This document shows positions 14,135 through 21,372 of a DNA stretch of 34,293 nt, one piece after another. The notes beneath the pieces are model-generated. The model had not been told where the DNA came from and searched no databases. It saw nothing but the letters and a program-made list of their open reading frames with translations. Each line of letters opens with the position of its first letter. The first letter of the stretch is position 1. The DNA lies in the IMG/VR virus record IMGVR_UViG_3300028114_000048, positions 1-34,293 of that record; one strand, 5' to 3'. A program made the position numbers and the translations under genes. The stretch comes from a virus.

Positions 14135-14417
14135 ATTAATTGAATCTGTACGTGAAAAAAAATTGTCAAAAGAACAACTCGAATTGTATAGAGATGATTT
14201 GTCCATACTCTTTGCAGAAATGACACTGGAATTGGCAGAAATTGAGAAACTAGAAGCTCTCTACACTGAAAGTTCTGGCGAAAATACTGCAATAGGTAAA
14301 AAAATTAAATGGAAAGCAACAAAGGAAGGACTACGAGAGATAGAACTCAAAAGGTATTGTCTAGCCACAAAAGAATTATTAAACTCGCTTAAAAGCAGAT
14401 TGTATAGTCTTTACTAA
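14121..14417 (+). CDS. 98-residue coiled-coil protein, unknown
   Basis: Mostly helical (MKLRELIESVREKKLSKEQL, LAEMTLELAEIEKLEALY-like heptads), Lys/Glu-rich. I use ATG 14121; a GTG directly before it at 14118 is the alternative. A TAACATG junction leads to the next gene. Position between the SSB-like and resolvase-like genes suggests a recombination or replication accessory, without direct evidence. Confidence 0.5.
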   Translation: MKLRELIESVREKKLSKEQLELYRDDLSILFAEMTLELAEIEKLEALYTESSGENTAIGKKIKWKATKEGLREIELKRYCLATKELLNSLKSRLYSLY

Positions 14418-14418
14418 C

Positions 14419-14775
14419 ATGGCAAAGAAAACTATTGATAGATATGGAATAGTACAAAAAAAACTAGAAGACTTCACTCAATTTAGAGAAAGAAGATTTA
14501 GAGGTACATATTTGGCTATCCTTACCTTAAGAGAATTAGGGCTAGAAGATAGGTTAGAAGGTGTTATCTACAAGATAGCTTTACCAGAGTTGGTAAGTTT
14601 TGGAAGAATTTATGACTCCTATAGACACGCATGGGGTGATGTCACAAGAGAAATAAAATCACTAAGAGGTTCTGATTATGGCGACAGCGAAGAATTGGAA
14701 CAGGAGGAAGAAATTAATCTTGGTTACGAAGTCGGATATAATCAATATATAAAATTATCAAGTAAGTTAAAATAG
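14419..14775 (+). CDS. 118-residue helical phage protein, unknown
   Basis: Starts MAKKTIDRYGIVQKKLEDFT, then RRFRGTYLAILTLRELGLED and a helix around SFGRIYDSYRHAWGDVTREI. The C-terminus is acidic (SEELEQEEEINLGYEVGYN). Its TAG shares a base with the GTG start of the next gene (TAGTG), so the two are coupled. Family not recognised beyond resemblance to other phage proteins in this position. Confidence 0.5.
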   Translation: MAKKTIDRYGIVQKKLEDFTQFRERRFRGTYLAILTLRELGLEDRLEGVIYKIALPELVSFGRIYDSYRHAWGDVTREIKSLRGSDYGDSEELEQEEEINLGYEVGYNQYIKLSSKLK

Positions 14776-15140
14776 TGAACACTAAACAAAAAGGGTTAGT
14801 ATTAGAGAAGTATATCTGTAAGCAGATAATCAAAAAAGGTTTAGACGACAGAGCTAGACCATCTTACAACTCTGGTGCAACAAATAGTGAGAAAGCAGAT
14901 ATATGGACTTCATTAATGATACTCGGTCAGAACATAGGCATAGAAGCTAAAAATCAAAAGACACTATCAATACCAGATTGGTGGCGACAGACTAGGAAGC
15001 TACAAGATTTAAGCAAAGAGCCAGTGTTAGTTTATAAAATACACAATCAACCTTTATCAGAGACTCTCTGTACAATATATTTTGATACTCTACTGGAATT
15101 AATAAAAGAAAACGAAGAATTAAAGAAAAAAATAAAATGA
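14775..15140 (+). CDS. Holliday-junction-resolvase-like PD-(D/E)XK nuclease
   Basis: A 121-residue protein starting at GTG 14775, overlapping the previous stop by one base. Glu11 (in LVLEKYI), Asp42 (in EKADIW) and Glu57-Ala-Lys59 (in IGIEAKNQ) match the E, D, ExK arrangement of Hjc/RecB-type nucleases. SYNSGATNSEKADIW corresponds to the SxGxxxxxDI segment of that fold. It would cleave branched DNA before packaging or during recombination. Its TGA overlaps the start of the next gene. Length fits small phage resolvases. Confidence 0.65.
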   Translation: MNTKQKGLVLEKYICKQIIKKGLDDRARPSYNSGATNSEKADIWTSLMILGQNIGIEAKNQKTLSIPDWWRQTRKLQDLSKEPVLVYKIHNQPLSETLCTIYFDTLLELIKENEELKKKIK

Positions 15141-15379
15141 GTGCAAACAATCAAGTGTTAGTATGTAAACATAAAAATAAATATCTTGTATTTGATAATG
15201 TAATGGCAGAACCTTGGGATAAGGTAAATTATTTAGACAGTAAACATGCAGATTATACTTGTGACACATACGACGAAGCTATGCAGAAAGCATATTCAAT
15301 AGATATAAACGAGCCGACAGAATACGGTGTAGTTTACGGGATTTTAAAGAAAACTGGTACACCTGTTAAAATAAAATAG
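15137..15379 (+). CDS. 80-residue unknown protein coupled to the resolvase-like gene
   Basis: ATGA overlap with the upstream gene. Sequence starts MSANNQVLVCKHKNKYLVFD and looks like a small alpha/beta domain (beta strands, then TYDEAMQKAYSID helix, then GVVYGILKK strand). No catalytic or DNA-binding motif. Its TAG is directly followed by the TTATCCACA element at 15380. Confidence 0.5.
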   Translation: MSANNQVLVCKHKNKYLVFDNVMAEPWDKVNYLDSKHADYTCDTYDEAMQKAYSIDINEPTEYGVVYGILKKTGTPVKIK

Positions 15380-15422
15380 TTATCCACACATTACATTTAC
15401 AAGTATAACGCAATACTATATA
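15380..15422 (+). promoter_or_regulatory. Promoter with consensus DnaA-box-like TTATCCACA
   Basis: TTATCCACA (15380-15388) abuts the upstream stop. TTTACA (15396-15401) and TATATA (15417-15422) follow with a 15-bp spacer. It probably drives the gene at 15453 and the accessory genes behind it. Confidence 0.5.
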
Positions 15423-15437
15423 CTTATAACATAAGTA
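15421..15437 (+). promoter_or_regulatory. 17-bp perfect dyad, candidate operator
   Basis: TACTTAT, AAC, ATAAGTA: seven-base arms with a three-base centre, lying at the predicted transcription start of the preceding promoter. Arm sequence differs from the pair at 12993-13025. Confidence 0.4.
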
Positions 15438-15452
15438 ATTTAATTAAAAAAT

Positions 15453-15794
15453 ATGAAAAACACAAAACCACAAATAGTAAGACATGGAGAAGTAATATTA
15501 AAACCTATAACTTCTTTACCAGAAAATGCAACATTAAAAGAGACTACTAAAAAATATATAGTAGCTCACAGTGAAACTGGACATCATCATGTACTTGAAA
15601 GTAAAGACACATATGAGATATACACAGTAGAAGGAGATACTTATATAAAACTAGGTACTTTAGGTAACTTATTTCATGAAAAAACAGGTGCAGATGTACA
15701 CACACCACATGTTATACAACCTAGTATATACAAAGTAACTATAAAACAAAGTTATGATTATTTTTTGAAAAAGTTACAAAATGTGCGCGACTAA
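15453..15794 (+). CDS. His-rich cupin-like conserved phage protein
   Basis: A 113-residue protein. It has a HGEVILKPITSLP start, a dense histidine block AHSETGHHHVLE at about residues 39-50, and further ELFHEKT-like and VHTPHVI histidines, ending in YDYFLKKLQNVRD. The histidine spacing suggests a metal-binding beta-barrel. I have seen similar proteins in uncultured phages but know no function. First gene behind the promoter/dyad at 15380-15437. Confidence 0.5.
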   Translation: MKNTKPQIVRHGEVILKPITSLPENATLKETTKKYIVAHSETGHHHVLESKDTYEIYTVEGDTYIKLGTLGNLFHEKTGADVHTPHVIQPSIYKVTIKQSYDYFLKKLQNVRD

Positions 15795-15804
15795 TTAAAC
15801 TGAA

Positions 15805-16965
15805 ATGATAACTCAACTCACAAAAAAACAAAAAGATGCAATTATTCCATATAGAGAATATTGGATAGATAGAATATTTCGTACAGAGCAGACTGATGAT
15901 GAAATAAAGAAAAATATAAAAAAACTATACACAATGGTTGGTTTAGAACAACCAAAAGAAGTATGGATAATGGACTCTATGTTTGGTGTTCAAGTAGCTA
16001 TTAATTTTCTTAAAAACAATGGTTTAGAATTGAGCAACATTTGTAGCAACATTGATAGCAACATTTGTAGCAACATTTATAACAACATTGATAGCAACAT
16101 TTGTAGCAACATTTATAACAACATTCGTAGCAACATTTATAACAACATTTATAACAACATTTATAACAACATTTATAACAACATTTGTAGCAACATTGAT
16201 AGCAACATTGATAGCAACATTTATAACAACATTTATAACAACATTTGTAGCAACATTGATAGCAACATTGATAGCAACATTTATAACAACATTTATAACA
16301 ACAAATTAAAGTATTTTGGATTTTCATTAAATGAGGCGACATGGCTACATTGGTATATTTATCAGAAATATTATTTTGATAATGGTTTGTTGCTTGAAGA
16401 TAAATACTCACAACAATTAAATGCCTACATAGAAATGTGTATAGATGCGTGGGCTGTATATTATTCACCTAATATTGCAATAGTTTCAAGAAAGCCTGTA
16501 TTAAAAAGAGAAAATGATAGACTTCATTCAGACCAAGTTCCAGCTGTATCATTTAAAGACGGTTATGAACTATACTATTTAGACGGCGTACATTTTGAAA
16601 AAGAATTATGGGAGAAAGTAGTATCTGAAAAAATGTCATTTAAAGAAATAATGGCAATAGATATATCTGATAGAAGAACGGTTGCATTAAAATATAACCA
16701 TCAAGCAATTCTTAATGAAGGAGCCATATTAATACATAAAGATGATAGGAAAAACGAATTATACCTTATTAAAAATAAAGAAATAAATAAAGAACTAGAG
16801 GAGAATAAAATATGGTTTCTTAAAATGACTTGTCCCACTGGAAGAATATTCATTGAGGGTGTTCCACCAGAAGAAGCAGAAAAAAATCCAAACGCAACTG
16901 CTATGCAAGCCCTATTGTGTGGTCTTACAATAGAAGATTATATAAATATGAAAATGGAATCATAA
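15805..16965 (+). CDS. DUF6745-like protein with 22 tetrapeptide repeats
   Basis: A 386-residue protein. Residues 1-77 (LTKKQKDAIIPYREYWIDRIF ... FGVQVAINFLK) and the C-terminal 290-386 part (FLKMTCPTGRIFIEGVPPE, ATAMQALLCGL) match my memory of the DUF6745 family. Residues 78-165 are 22 units of N-I-x-[SN] (NICS, NIDS, NIYN). Members of this family often carry such short-period helical or beta-solenoid repeats. The middle has GYELYYLDGVHF and the AILIHKDDRKNELYLI strand pair. Function unknown; distribution in accessory regions suggests an interaction or defence-related role, which is speculative. Confidence 0.6.
   Translation: MITQLTKKQKDAIIPYREYWIDRIFRTEQTDDEIKKNIKKLYTMVGLEQPKEVWIMDSMFGVQVAINFLKNNGLELSNICSNIDSNICSNIYNNIDSNICSNIYNNIRSNIYNNIYNNIYNNIYNNICSNIDSNIDSNIYNNIYNNICSNIDSNIDSNIYNNIYNNKLKYFGFSLNEATWLHWYIYQKYYFDNGLLLEDKYSQQLNAYIEMCIDAWAVYYSPNIAIVSRKPVLKRENDRLHSDQVPAVSFKDGYELYYLDGVHFEKELWEKVVSEKMSFKEIMAIDISDRRTVALKYNHQAILNEGAILIHKDDRKNELYLIKNKEINKELEENKIWFLKMTCPTGRIFIEGVPPEEAEKNPNATAMQALLCGLTIEDYINMKMES
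16036..16299 (+). repeat. 12-bp minisatellite, 22 units
   Basis: Exactly 22 tandem copies of a 12-bp unit (AACATTTGTAGC, AACATTGATAGC, AACATTTATAAC and variants), each encoding N-I-x-[S/N]. Higher-order blocks (such as the NICS-NIDS-NIDS-NIYN-NIYN group) are themselves duplicated, indicating recent slippage or unequal exchange. Unit length is a multiple of three, so copy-number change keeps frame. Confidence 0.95.
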
Positions 16966-16988
16966 ATAATTATTATATTTAAAATAAC

Positions 16989-17198
16989 ATGCCATTTAAC
17001 AAACAAAAAGCAAAAGAAGCAGTATACAAGCGGTGGGAAAAAGAAAGAGGATTAGAAATAGTAATATACATAAAACTTCTAAAAAATAACGTACAAGCCA
17101 CAGGTATATTTAGAAGTAATGAATACGTTACATCTGGTAAGACAAATGTTGAGGCTTTAAATAATTTAATGAACGTATTAAAACATTTAATTAAATAA
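16989..17198 (+). CDS. 69-residue small protein, HicB-like pattern
   Basis: Starts MPFNKQKAKEAVYKRWEKER, then strands around EIVIYIKLLKN and VQATGIFRSNEY, ending in a helix NVEALNNLMNVLKHLIK. Strand-strand-helix with a C-terminal EALNNL helix resembles the small HicB-type partial RNase-H fold, but no HicA toxin is nearby. The following gene has the same overall pattern. Weak assignment. Confidence 0.45.
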   Translation: MPFNKQKAKEAVYKRWEKERGLEIVIYIKLLKNNVQATGIFRSNEYVTSGKTNVEALNNLMNVLKHLIK

Positions 17199-17238
17199 CA
17201 TGAACAAAACACAATAAAAAATAAACACACTAAGAACA

Positions 17239-17397
17239 ATGAAAGGTACAAACCTTGAGTTCTGGCTAGATGAATTTAAAAACAAGTACTACGCTCACAA
17301 GACAACAGGAGAGTCAGGAATCCATAAAGAAGAAGCAACAGCAGAAGGCGACACTTTAGAGGAGGCTTTAGATGGATTAATAGATAAGTTGAAATAA
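17239..17397 (+). CDS. 52-residue small protein, HicB-like pattern
   Basis: Starts MKGTNLEFWLDEFKNKYYAH and ends in EATAEGDTLEEALDGLIDKL, the EGDTxEEAL helix characteristic of HicB-like domains. Too short to be a full HicB antitoxin and without a DNA-binding tail. A TAACATG junction links it to the next gene. Probably related in fold to the preceding protein; function unknown. Confidence 0.45.
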   Translation: MKGTNLEFWLDEFKNKYYAHKTTGESGIHKEEATAEGDTLEEALDGLIDKLK

Positions 17398-17398
17398 C

Positions 17399-18838
17399 AT
17401 GACAACACCAAAAAAAATAGAAAGTTTAAAAGAAAATGAAATATTTGTTTTCGGCTCTAATCTAAATGGAAATCATGCCGGTGGAGCCGCCAAACAAGCA
17501 CAAGAGAGTTTCGGTGCAATAAACGGAATAGGAGAAGGTATTATGGGACAATCGTATGCTTTTCCTACATTAGATAAAAAAATGAAGAAAGTATCTGAAG
17601 TATCTCTATATTCTAATAAAAATAAATTATACGAATATGCAAAAGAAAATCCAACTAAAACATTTTTAGTTACAAAAGTAGGTTGTGGTATAGCTGGATT
17701 TACAGAAGATGAAATGAAAAAGATATTTAAAGGCGATAAGCCTAAAAATGTTATTTTACCTGCTGGGTGGGCTAAAGTATATGGTTATAAAGCTTTTGAA
17801 AAAGGACTTAAATGTCGAGGCTTTCAATATGAATTAGGTAAGGACTTTAACCATAAAGGAGAAATTAGTCTATGCCATTCTGGTTTTCATTTTTGTAAGT
17901 CTTTAGGGAATGTGTATTCATATTATTTATACGGTAATGATATTGTAGTAGCAGAAATAGAAAGTGAAGGTGATGTTATAGACGAAGATGGACAAGAAAA
18001 ATCTGTAACAAATCATATTAGAATAACTCGTATATTAAACGCAGAGGAAGCAAGTAATAATAATGGATTGGATAATCTAGGTCACAGCAACACAGGTGAC
18101 AGGAACACAGGTGACAGGAACACGGGTGACAGGAACACGGGTGACAGGAACACGGGTGACAGGAACACGGGTGACAGGAACACAGGTAACAGCAACACAG
18201 GTAACAGCAACACAGGTCAAAGCAACACAGGTAACAGCAACACAGGTCACAGCAACACAGGTGACAGCAACACAGGTAACAGCAACACAGGTAACTGGAA
18301 CACGGGTGACAGGAACACGGGTGACAGGAACACGGGTGACAGGAACACAGGTGACTGGAACACAGGTGACTGGAACACAGGTCACAGCAACACAGGTGAT
18401 TGGAACACAGGTGACAGGAACACAGGTCACAGCAACACAGGTAACAGCAACACAGGTCACAGCAACACAGGTAACAGGAACACAGGTGATTGGAACACAG
18501 GTGACAGGAACACAGGTTCATTTAATACAATAACACCAGATAAAGTATTAGTGTTTAATAAAGAATGTGATACAAAAAAATGGAAAAAAGCAGAAAAACC
18601 GAATTGTTTATTTTTTAATGTGAATAAATGGGTACAATTTTCAGATATGACAGATGAAGAAAAAGAAAATATAGGTACTGCAAAATATACAGGTGGTTAC
18701 ATGAAAAAACTAGATTACAAAAAAGCATTTAGTGAATCACTGGCAAAAGCCTCAAAAGAAGATTTGGAATTAATAAAAAAACTCCCTAATTTTGATAGTA
18801 AAATATTTGAAGAAATTAGTGGGTTTAAATTAAAATAA
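17399..18838 (+). CDS. Macro-like domain fused to a phage domain and 29 NTG pentapeptide repeats
   Basis: A 479-residue multidomain protein. Residues about 1-125 (ENEIFVFGSNLNGNHAGGAA, GEGIMGQSYAFPT, KTFLVTKVGCGIAGF) match macro-domain-like phage proteins that may bind ADP-ribose or related nucleotides. Residues about 130-220 (KAFEKGLKCRGFQYELGKDF, LCHSGFHFCKSLGNVYSYY) match a phage domain I recall as DUF7666. Residues about 231-375 are NTG[DNHQ][RSW] repeats that probably form a beta-solenoid. The C-terminal approx 100 residues (TPDKVLVFNKECD, WVQFSDMTDEEKE, GGYMKKLDYKKAFSES) are a conserved phage tail of such proteins. The combined function is unknown. Confidence 0.65.
   Translation: MTTPKKIESLKENEIFVFGSNLNGNHAGGAAKQAQESFGAINGIGEGIMGQSYAFPTLDKKMKKVSEVSLYSNKNKLYEYAKENPTKTFLVTKVGCGIAGFTEDEMKKIFKGDKPKNVILPAGWAKVYGYKAFEKGLKCRGFQYELGKDFNHKGEISLCHSGFHFCKSLGNVYSYYLYGNDIVVAEIESEGDVIDEDGQEKSVTNHIRITRILNAEEASNNNGLDNLGHSNTGDRNTGDRNTGDRNTGDRNTGDRNTGDRNTGNSNTGNSNTGQSNTGNSNTGHSNTGDSNTGNSNTGNWNTGDRNTGDRNTGDRNTGDWNTGDWNTGHSNTGDWNTGDRNTGHSNTGNSNTGHSNTGNRNTGDWNTGDRNTGSFNTITPDKVLVFNKECDTKKWKKAEKPNCLFFNVNKWVQFSDMTDEEKENIGTAKYTGGYMKKLDYKKAFSESLAKASKEDLELIKKLPNFDSKIFEEISGFKLK
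18089..18523 (+). repeat. 15-bp minisatellite, 29 NTG units
   Basis: Twenty-nine copies of a 15-bp unit (AACACAGGTGACAGG and variants), in frame. Runs of identical AACACGGGTGACAGG copies occur twice, pointing to recent duplications. GC content is far above neighbouring DNA because of Gly, Thr and Arg codons. Both strands are open across it, which creates spurious antisense frames. Confidence 0.95.
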
Positions 18839-18840
18839 CC

Positions 18841-19059
18841 ATGAAAAAAACAAAAGACTTATTCAAAGGAGAAAATATATATTATCGTGATATAGACAGT
18901 GTCTTTCCTAAAAAATGGGAAGAACGAGAAAAGGGAGATGTATTATATGAAGATATGGAAAGTCAAATGTCATTCTTAGAAATGACTGAAGAATACCTCG
19001 GTACAACACCTGTGCTTAAACCTTTAACAGCTGGAGAAGTTGTATTAGCTATTTCTTAA
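18841..19059 (+). CDS. 72-residue acidic protein, unknown
   Basis: Starts two bases after the repeat protein's stop (TAACCATG). Sequence MKKTKDLFKGENIYYRDIDS, then KKWEEREKGDVLYEDMESQ, ends LTAGEVVLAIS. Predicted mostly helical. No motif recognised. Supported by tight spacing and codon use like its neighbours. Confidence 0.5.
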   Translation: MKKTKDLFKGENIYYRDIDSVFPKKWEEREKGDVLYEDMESQMSFLEMTEEYLGTTPVLKPLTAGEVVLAIS

Positions 19060-19078
19060 AGTAATAACAAATAGATAT

Positions 19079-19339
19079 ATGAAACCAAACACACTAAAAA
19101 ACCAAATGAATAAACGTTCAATAAAAAATCACCCTTTACTATGTGAGGAAGACCATATACTAAAGAAAAAAATTAAAAAAACAGATATTTGTAGCCCTGA
19201 TGAAGTAATAGTATTAAAAGGTTGGTTTTCAGGACTTTATAAAATTGCACAGAAGTTTGAAAAAAACCCAAATGATTTTAACAAAGCAATGTTATTAGGA
19301 TATATAAGCTCTACGGAGTTTATAGTAAATAAGTTATAA
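19079..19339 (+). CDS. 86-residue basic protein, unknown
   Basis: A Lys/Asn-rich N-terminus (MKPNTLKNQMNKRSIKNHPL), then a helical part WFSGLYKIAQKFEKNPNDF and MLLGYISSTEFIVNKL. Two cysteines without ribbon spacing. Followed one base later by another tiny gene. Family unknown. Confidence 0.5.
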   Translation: MKPNTLKNQMNKRSIKNHPLLCEEDHILKKKIKKTDICSPDEVIVLKGWFSGLYKIAQKFEKNPNDFNKAMLLGYISSTEFIVNKL

Positions 19340-19340
19340 G

Positions 19341-19469
19341 ATGAACAGACAAGAATCAAAACAAAAATCAGAGGAAGACTCAGATAGTATGGAGAATAGG
19401 TTTGATAGAAAGTTTAAATGTATTCAAGGAAACTGTGATGGTTCATGGAATCAATGGGAAACAGTTTAA
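19341..19469 (+). CDS. 42-residue protein, unknown
   Basis: Starts MNRQESKQKSEEDSDSMENR and has one CIQGNC pair near the end. It begins one base after the previous stop. Charged N-terminus and short Cys-containing tail; could bind a metal as a dimer. No family recognised. Confidence 0.4.
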   Translation: MNRQESKQKSEEDSDSMENRFDRKFKCIQGNCDGSWNQWETV

Positions 19470-19491
19470 TTATTAAAATAAAATTAGATAA

Positions 19492-19623
19492 ATGAAATAC
19501 TACGCCCTACAAAACAAAGACGGACACCTATTTACTACTATCACAGGTAAAGTAATGGTATGTACACATAAGTTGAAGGAGAAGGGATATAAGTGTGTGG
19601 AGTTAGTGGTTAAGACAAAATAA
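19492..19623 (+). CDS. 43-residue protein, unknown
   Basis: Starts MKYYALQNKDGHLFTTITGK, beta-rich, then VCTHKLKEKGYKCVEL, two cysteines. The pattern YYALQNKDGHLF is common at the start of tiny phage proteins. Last gene before the groEL promoter. Confidence 0.45.
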   Translation: MKYYALQNKDGHLFTTITGKVMVCTHKLKEKGYKCVELVVKTK

Positions 19624-19639
19624 CATGAACTACAATTTG

Positions 19640-19666
19640 GCTTTACAAATAAAAGTGTAGTATAAT
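19640..19666 (+). promoter_or_regulatory. Promoter of the chaperonin gene, shared late-type motif
   Basis: GCTTTACAAAT (19640-19650), exactly 10 bases, then TATAAT (19661-19666) continuing ATAGG. The same block with the same spacing stands before the portal gene at 23984-24010. A Shine-Dalgarno-like AAGGA precedes the ATG at 19698. Confidence 0.65.
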
Positions 19667-19697
19667 ATAGGTATTAGAATTTAATTAAGGAAGAAAT

Positions 19698-21362
19698 ATG
19701 TGGAAGAAAATAATTGTTAATGGTGTTGAGGCTCAAAAAAAGTTTTTAAAAGGCATTGAAGTTGTAGATAAAATGGTTGGAGACACACTTGGTCCGAGTG
19801 GGCGAAACCGTTTATTGCCAATGAAATATAAATCTCCTTGGGTTATAAATGACGGTATGGAGATAGCTCGTAGAATTGTATTAGATGATCCTATTGAAGA
19901 TTTAGCAGCCCAAACTATTATTGAAGTATCTCAAAGAACAGCAGAACAAGCTGGTGATGGTACTACTGGCTCAGTAGTTATTGCATCTGAAATTGCAAGA
20001 CATTGTCTAGGTAAAATGATTAAAGAAGGTAATGAACCTACTTTTCTAGGAAGTTCAAAATCAAATCCGATGCAAATGTGGAGAGATATTCAATCAGAAA
20101 AAGACAAAGCGGTTGAGATACTAAAAACAAAATTTTCAAAAGAACTCAAAGATAAAGATTTAGATAATATTATATCTACTTCTCTTGAAAATCTCGAATA
20201 TGGACAAACTCTTGGTAAATTACTTAGAGAAATAGGTATAGATGGTTATGTATCAGTGGAAGATAACTGGGCTACAAAGTATGGAATAACAACAGAAATG
20301 ACAACAGGTATGAGGTTTTTAGGAAAAATGGCATCGCCATATTTAGCTAATACCTCCAATGGTAAAGAAGCGATTTGGGAAGAATCACATATCTTGGTGA
20401 CAAATCATAAAATAGAACATGAAAACGAAATAAAACCTTTGTTAGAAGATTTGATTAAAAACAATATAAGAAAAGTTATAATTATATCTGGTTATTCAGA
20501 AGGAGAATCAGGATATTCAAAAAGAGTTATAGAGATGCTTGCAAGAGAATGTGTAGCCTCAAGAATGCAAAAAGAAGGTAAGATTACATCTAACAATCCT
20601 TTGTTTGAAATACTAGCAATTAAAGCTCCCTCCCTAACTTCATCAGAATTAGAAGACGTGTCAACTTTTGTAGGTGCTACTTTCATAGATAAAAATTTAG
20701 GTATACAAATGCAAAGTGTTAGAACTGAATCTCTGGGATTTGCCAAAAAAATATCTGTTACTGAAGATGAAGTGAATCTAATAGGTGGTAAAGGAGATGT
20801 AAAAGACAGAATAGAAGTTTTAAAGAAACAAATAGAACTTGAGAAAGATGTAATGTTTCAAGAAAAACTAAAAAGACGAGTGGCTTCTTTGGCTTCTGGT
20901 GTTGGTATCATTCGTGTAGGTGCTCAAACTGAAAGTGAAAGAGCATATCTTAAAGAAAAACTTAAAGATGCTGTATCAGCAGCTAAAGTGGCTCAACAAG
21001 AAGGATATGTTAAAGGTGGAGGTCAAACACTGGCAGAAATAGCAAAGATATTAGGAAAAGACTCTATTCTGTATACAGCATTAAAAGCTCCATTTGAAAG
21101 AATACAGAAAAACGCTGGTGTAGTATTAGATATACCAAAAACAGTAGTTGACCCTACTAAAGTTATTCGTCTAGCTCTTGAAAATGCTTGTTCTGGTGCT
21201 GGTATGTTGATAACTTCTGATGGTGCAATAGCAGATCAAAAACTTACTTACGGAGACTTTCTAGAGAAAGCATTATCTAAACACATGTCTGCTCTTGAAA
21301 GTACTGATGATTGGAGAGATGAGAGCAATAGAGATTTAGGTAGAGGAAGTAATATAAACTAA
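19698..21362 (+). CDS. groEL: Phage GroEL-like (group I) chaperonin
   Basis: A 554-residue chaperonin, close to the usual 540-550. The ATP-site residues are in place: Asp52 (INDGMEIARR), Asp87 (AGDGTTGSVV) and Asp424 (KLKDAVSAAK, equivalent of E. coli Asp398). Other hallmarks are GDTLGPSGRNRL, VASLASGVGIIRVGAQTE and EGYVKGGGQTL, where Lys replaces the usual Pro of EGxVPGGG. An insertion of about 20 residues (around GNEPTFLGSSKSNPMQ, 111-126) and the absence of a GGM tail set it apart from host GroEL. No groES-like gene is in the window, so it either uses the host co-chaperonin or works without one, as some phage chaperonins do. It may fold capsid or fibre proteins. Confidence 0.93.
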   Translation: MWKKIIVNGVEAQKKFLKGIEVVDKMVGDTLGPSGRNRLLPMKYKSPWVINDGMEIARRIVLDDPIEDLAAQTIIEVSQRTAEQAGDGTTGSVVIASEIARHCLGKMIKEGNEPTFLGSSKSNPMQMWRDIQSEKDKAVEILKTKFSKELKDKDLDNIISTSLENLEYGQTLGKLLREIGIDGYVSVEDNWATKYGITTEMTTGMRFLGKMASPYLANTSNGKEAIWEESHILVTNHKIEHENEIKPLLEDLIKNNIRKVIIISGYSEGESGYSKRVIEMLARECVASRMQKEGKITSNNPLFEILAIKAPSLTSSELEDVSTFVGATFIDKNLGIQMQSVRTESLGFAKKISVTEDEVNLIGGKGDVKDRIEVLKKQIELEKDVMFQEKLKRRVASLASGVGIIRVGAQTESERAYLKEKLKDAVSAAKVAQQEGYVKGGGQTLAEIAKILGKDSILYTALKAPFERIQKNAGVVLDIPKTVVDPTKVIRLALENACSGAGMLITSDGAIADQKLTYGDFLEKALSKHMSALESTDDWRDESNRDLGRGSNIN

Positions 21363-21372
21363 TTCAAAAATA

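Noticed and set aside
16010-16468. Antisense 152-codon Cys-rich frame across the 12-bp repeat, and a + strand 85-codon frame in another phase
   Set aside because: Both arise because the 12-bp repeat is stop-free in several frames; composition is a pure repeat translation and flanks do not look like genes.
16036-18523. CRISPR-like regularly spaced repeats
   Set aside because: Units are contiguous with no unique spacers, encode protein in frame, and no cas genes are present.
18018-18533. Antisense Cys/His/Pro-rich frames and a + strand TGT-rich frame across the 15-bp repeat
   Set aside because: Products of a stop-free minisatellite read in the wrong phase; the NTG frame is embedded in a protein with conserved ends.
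19624-19659. ATG frame of 11 codons overlapping the groEL promoter
   Set aside because: It coincides with the promoter and would not be transcribed from it.
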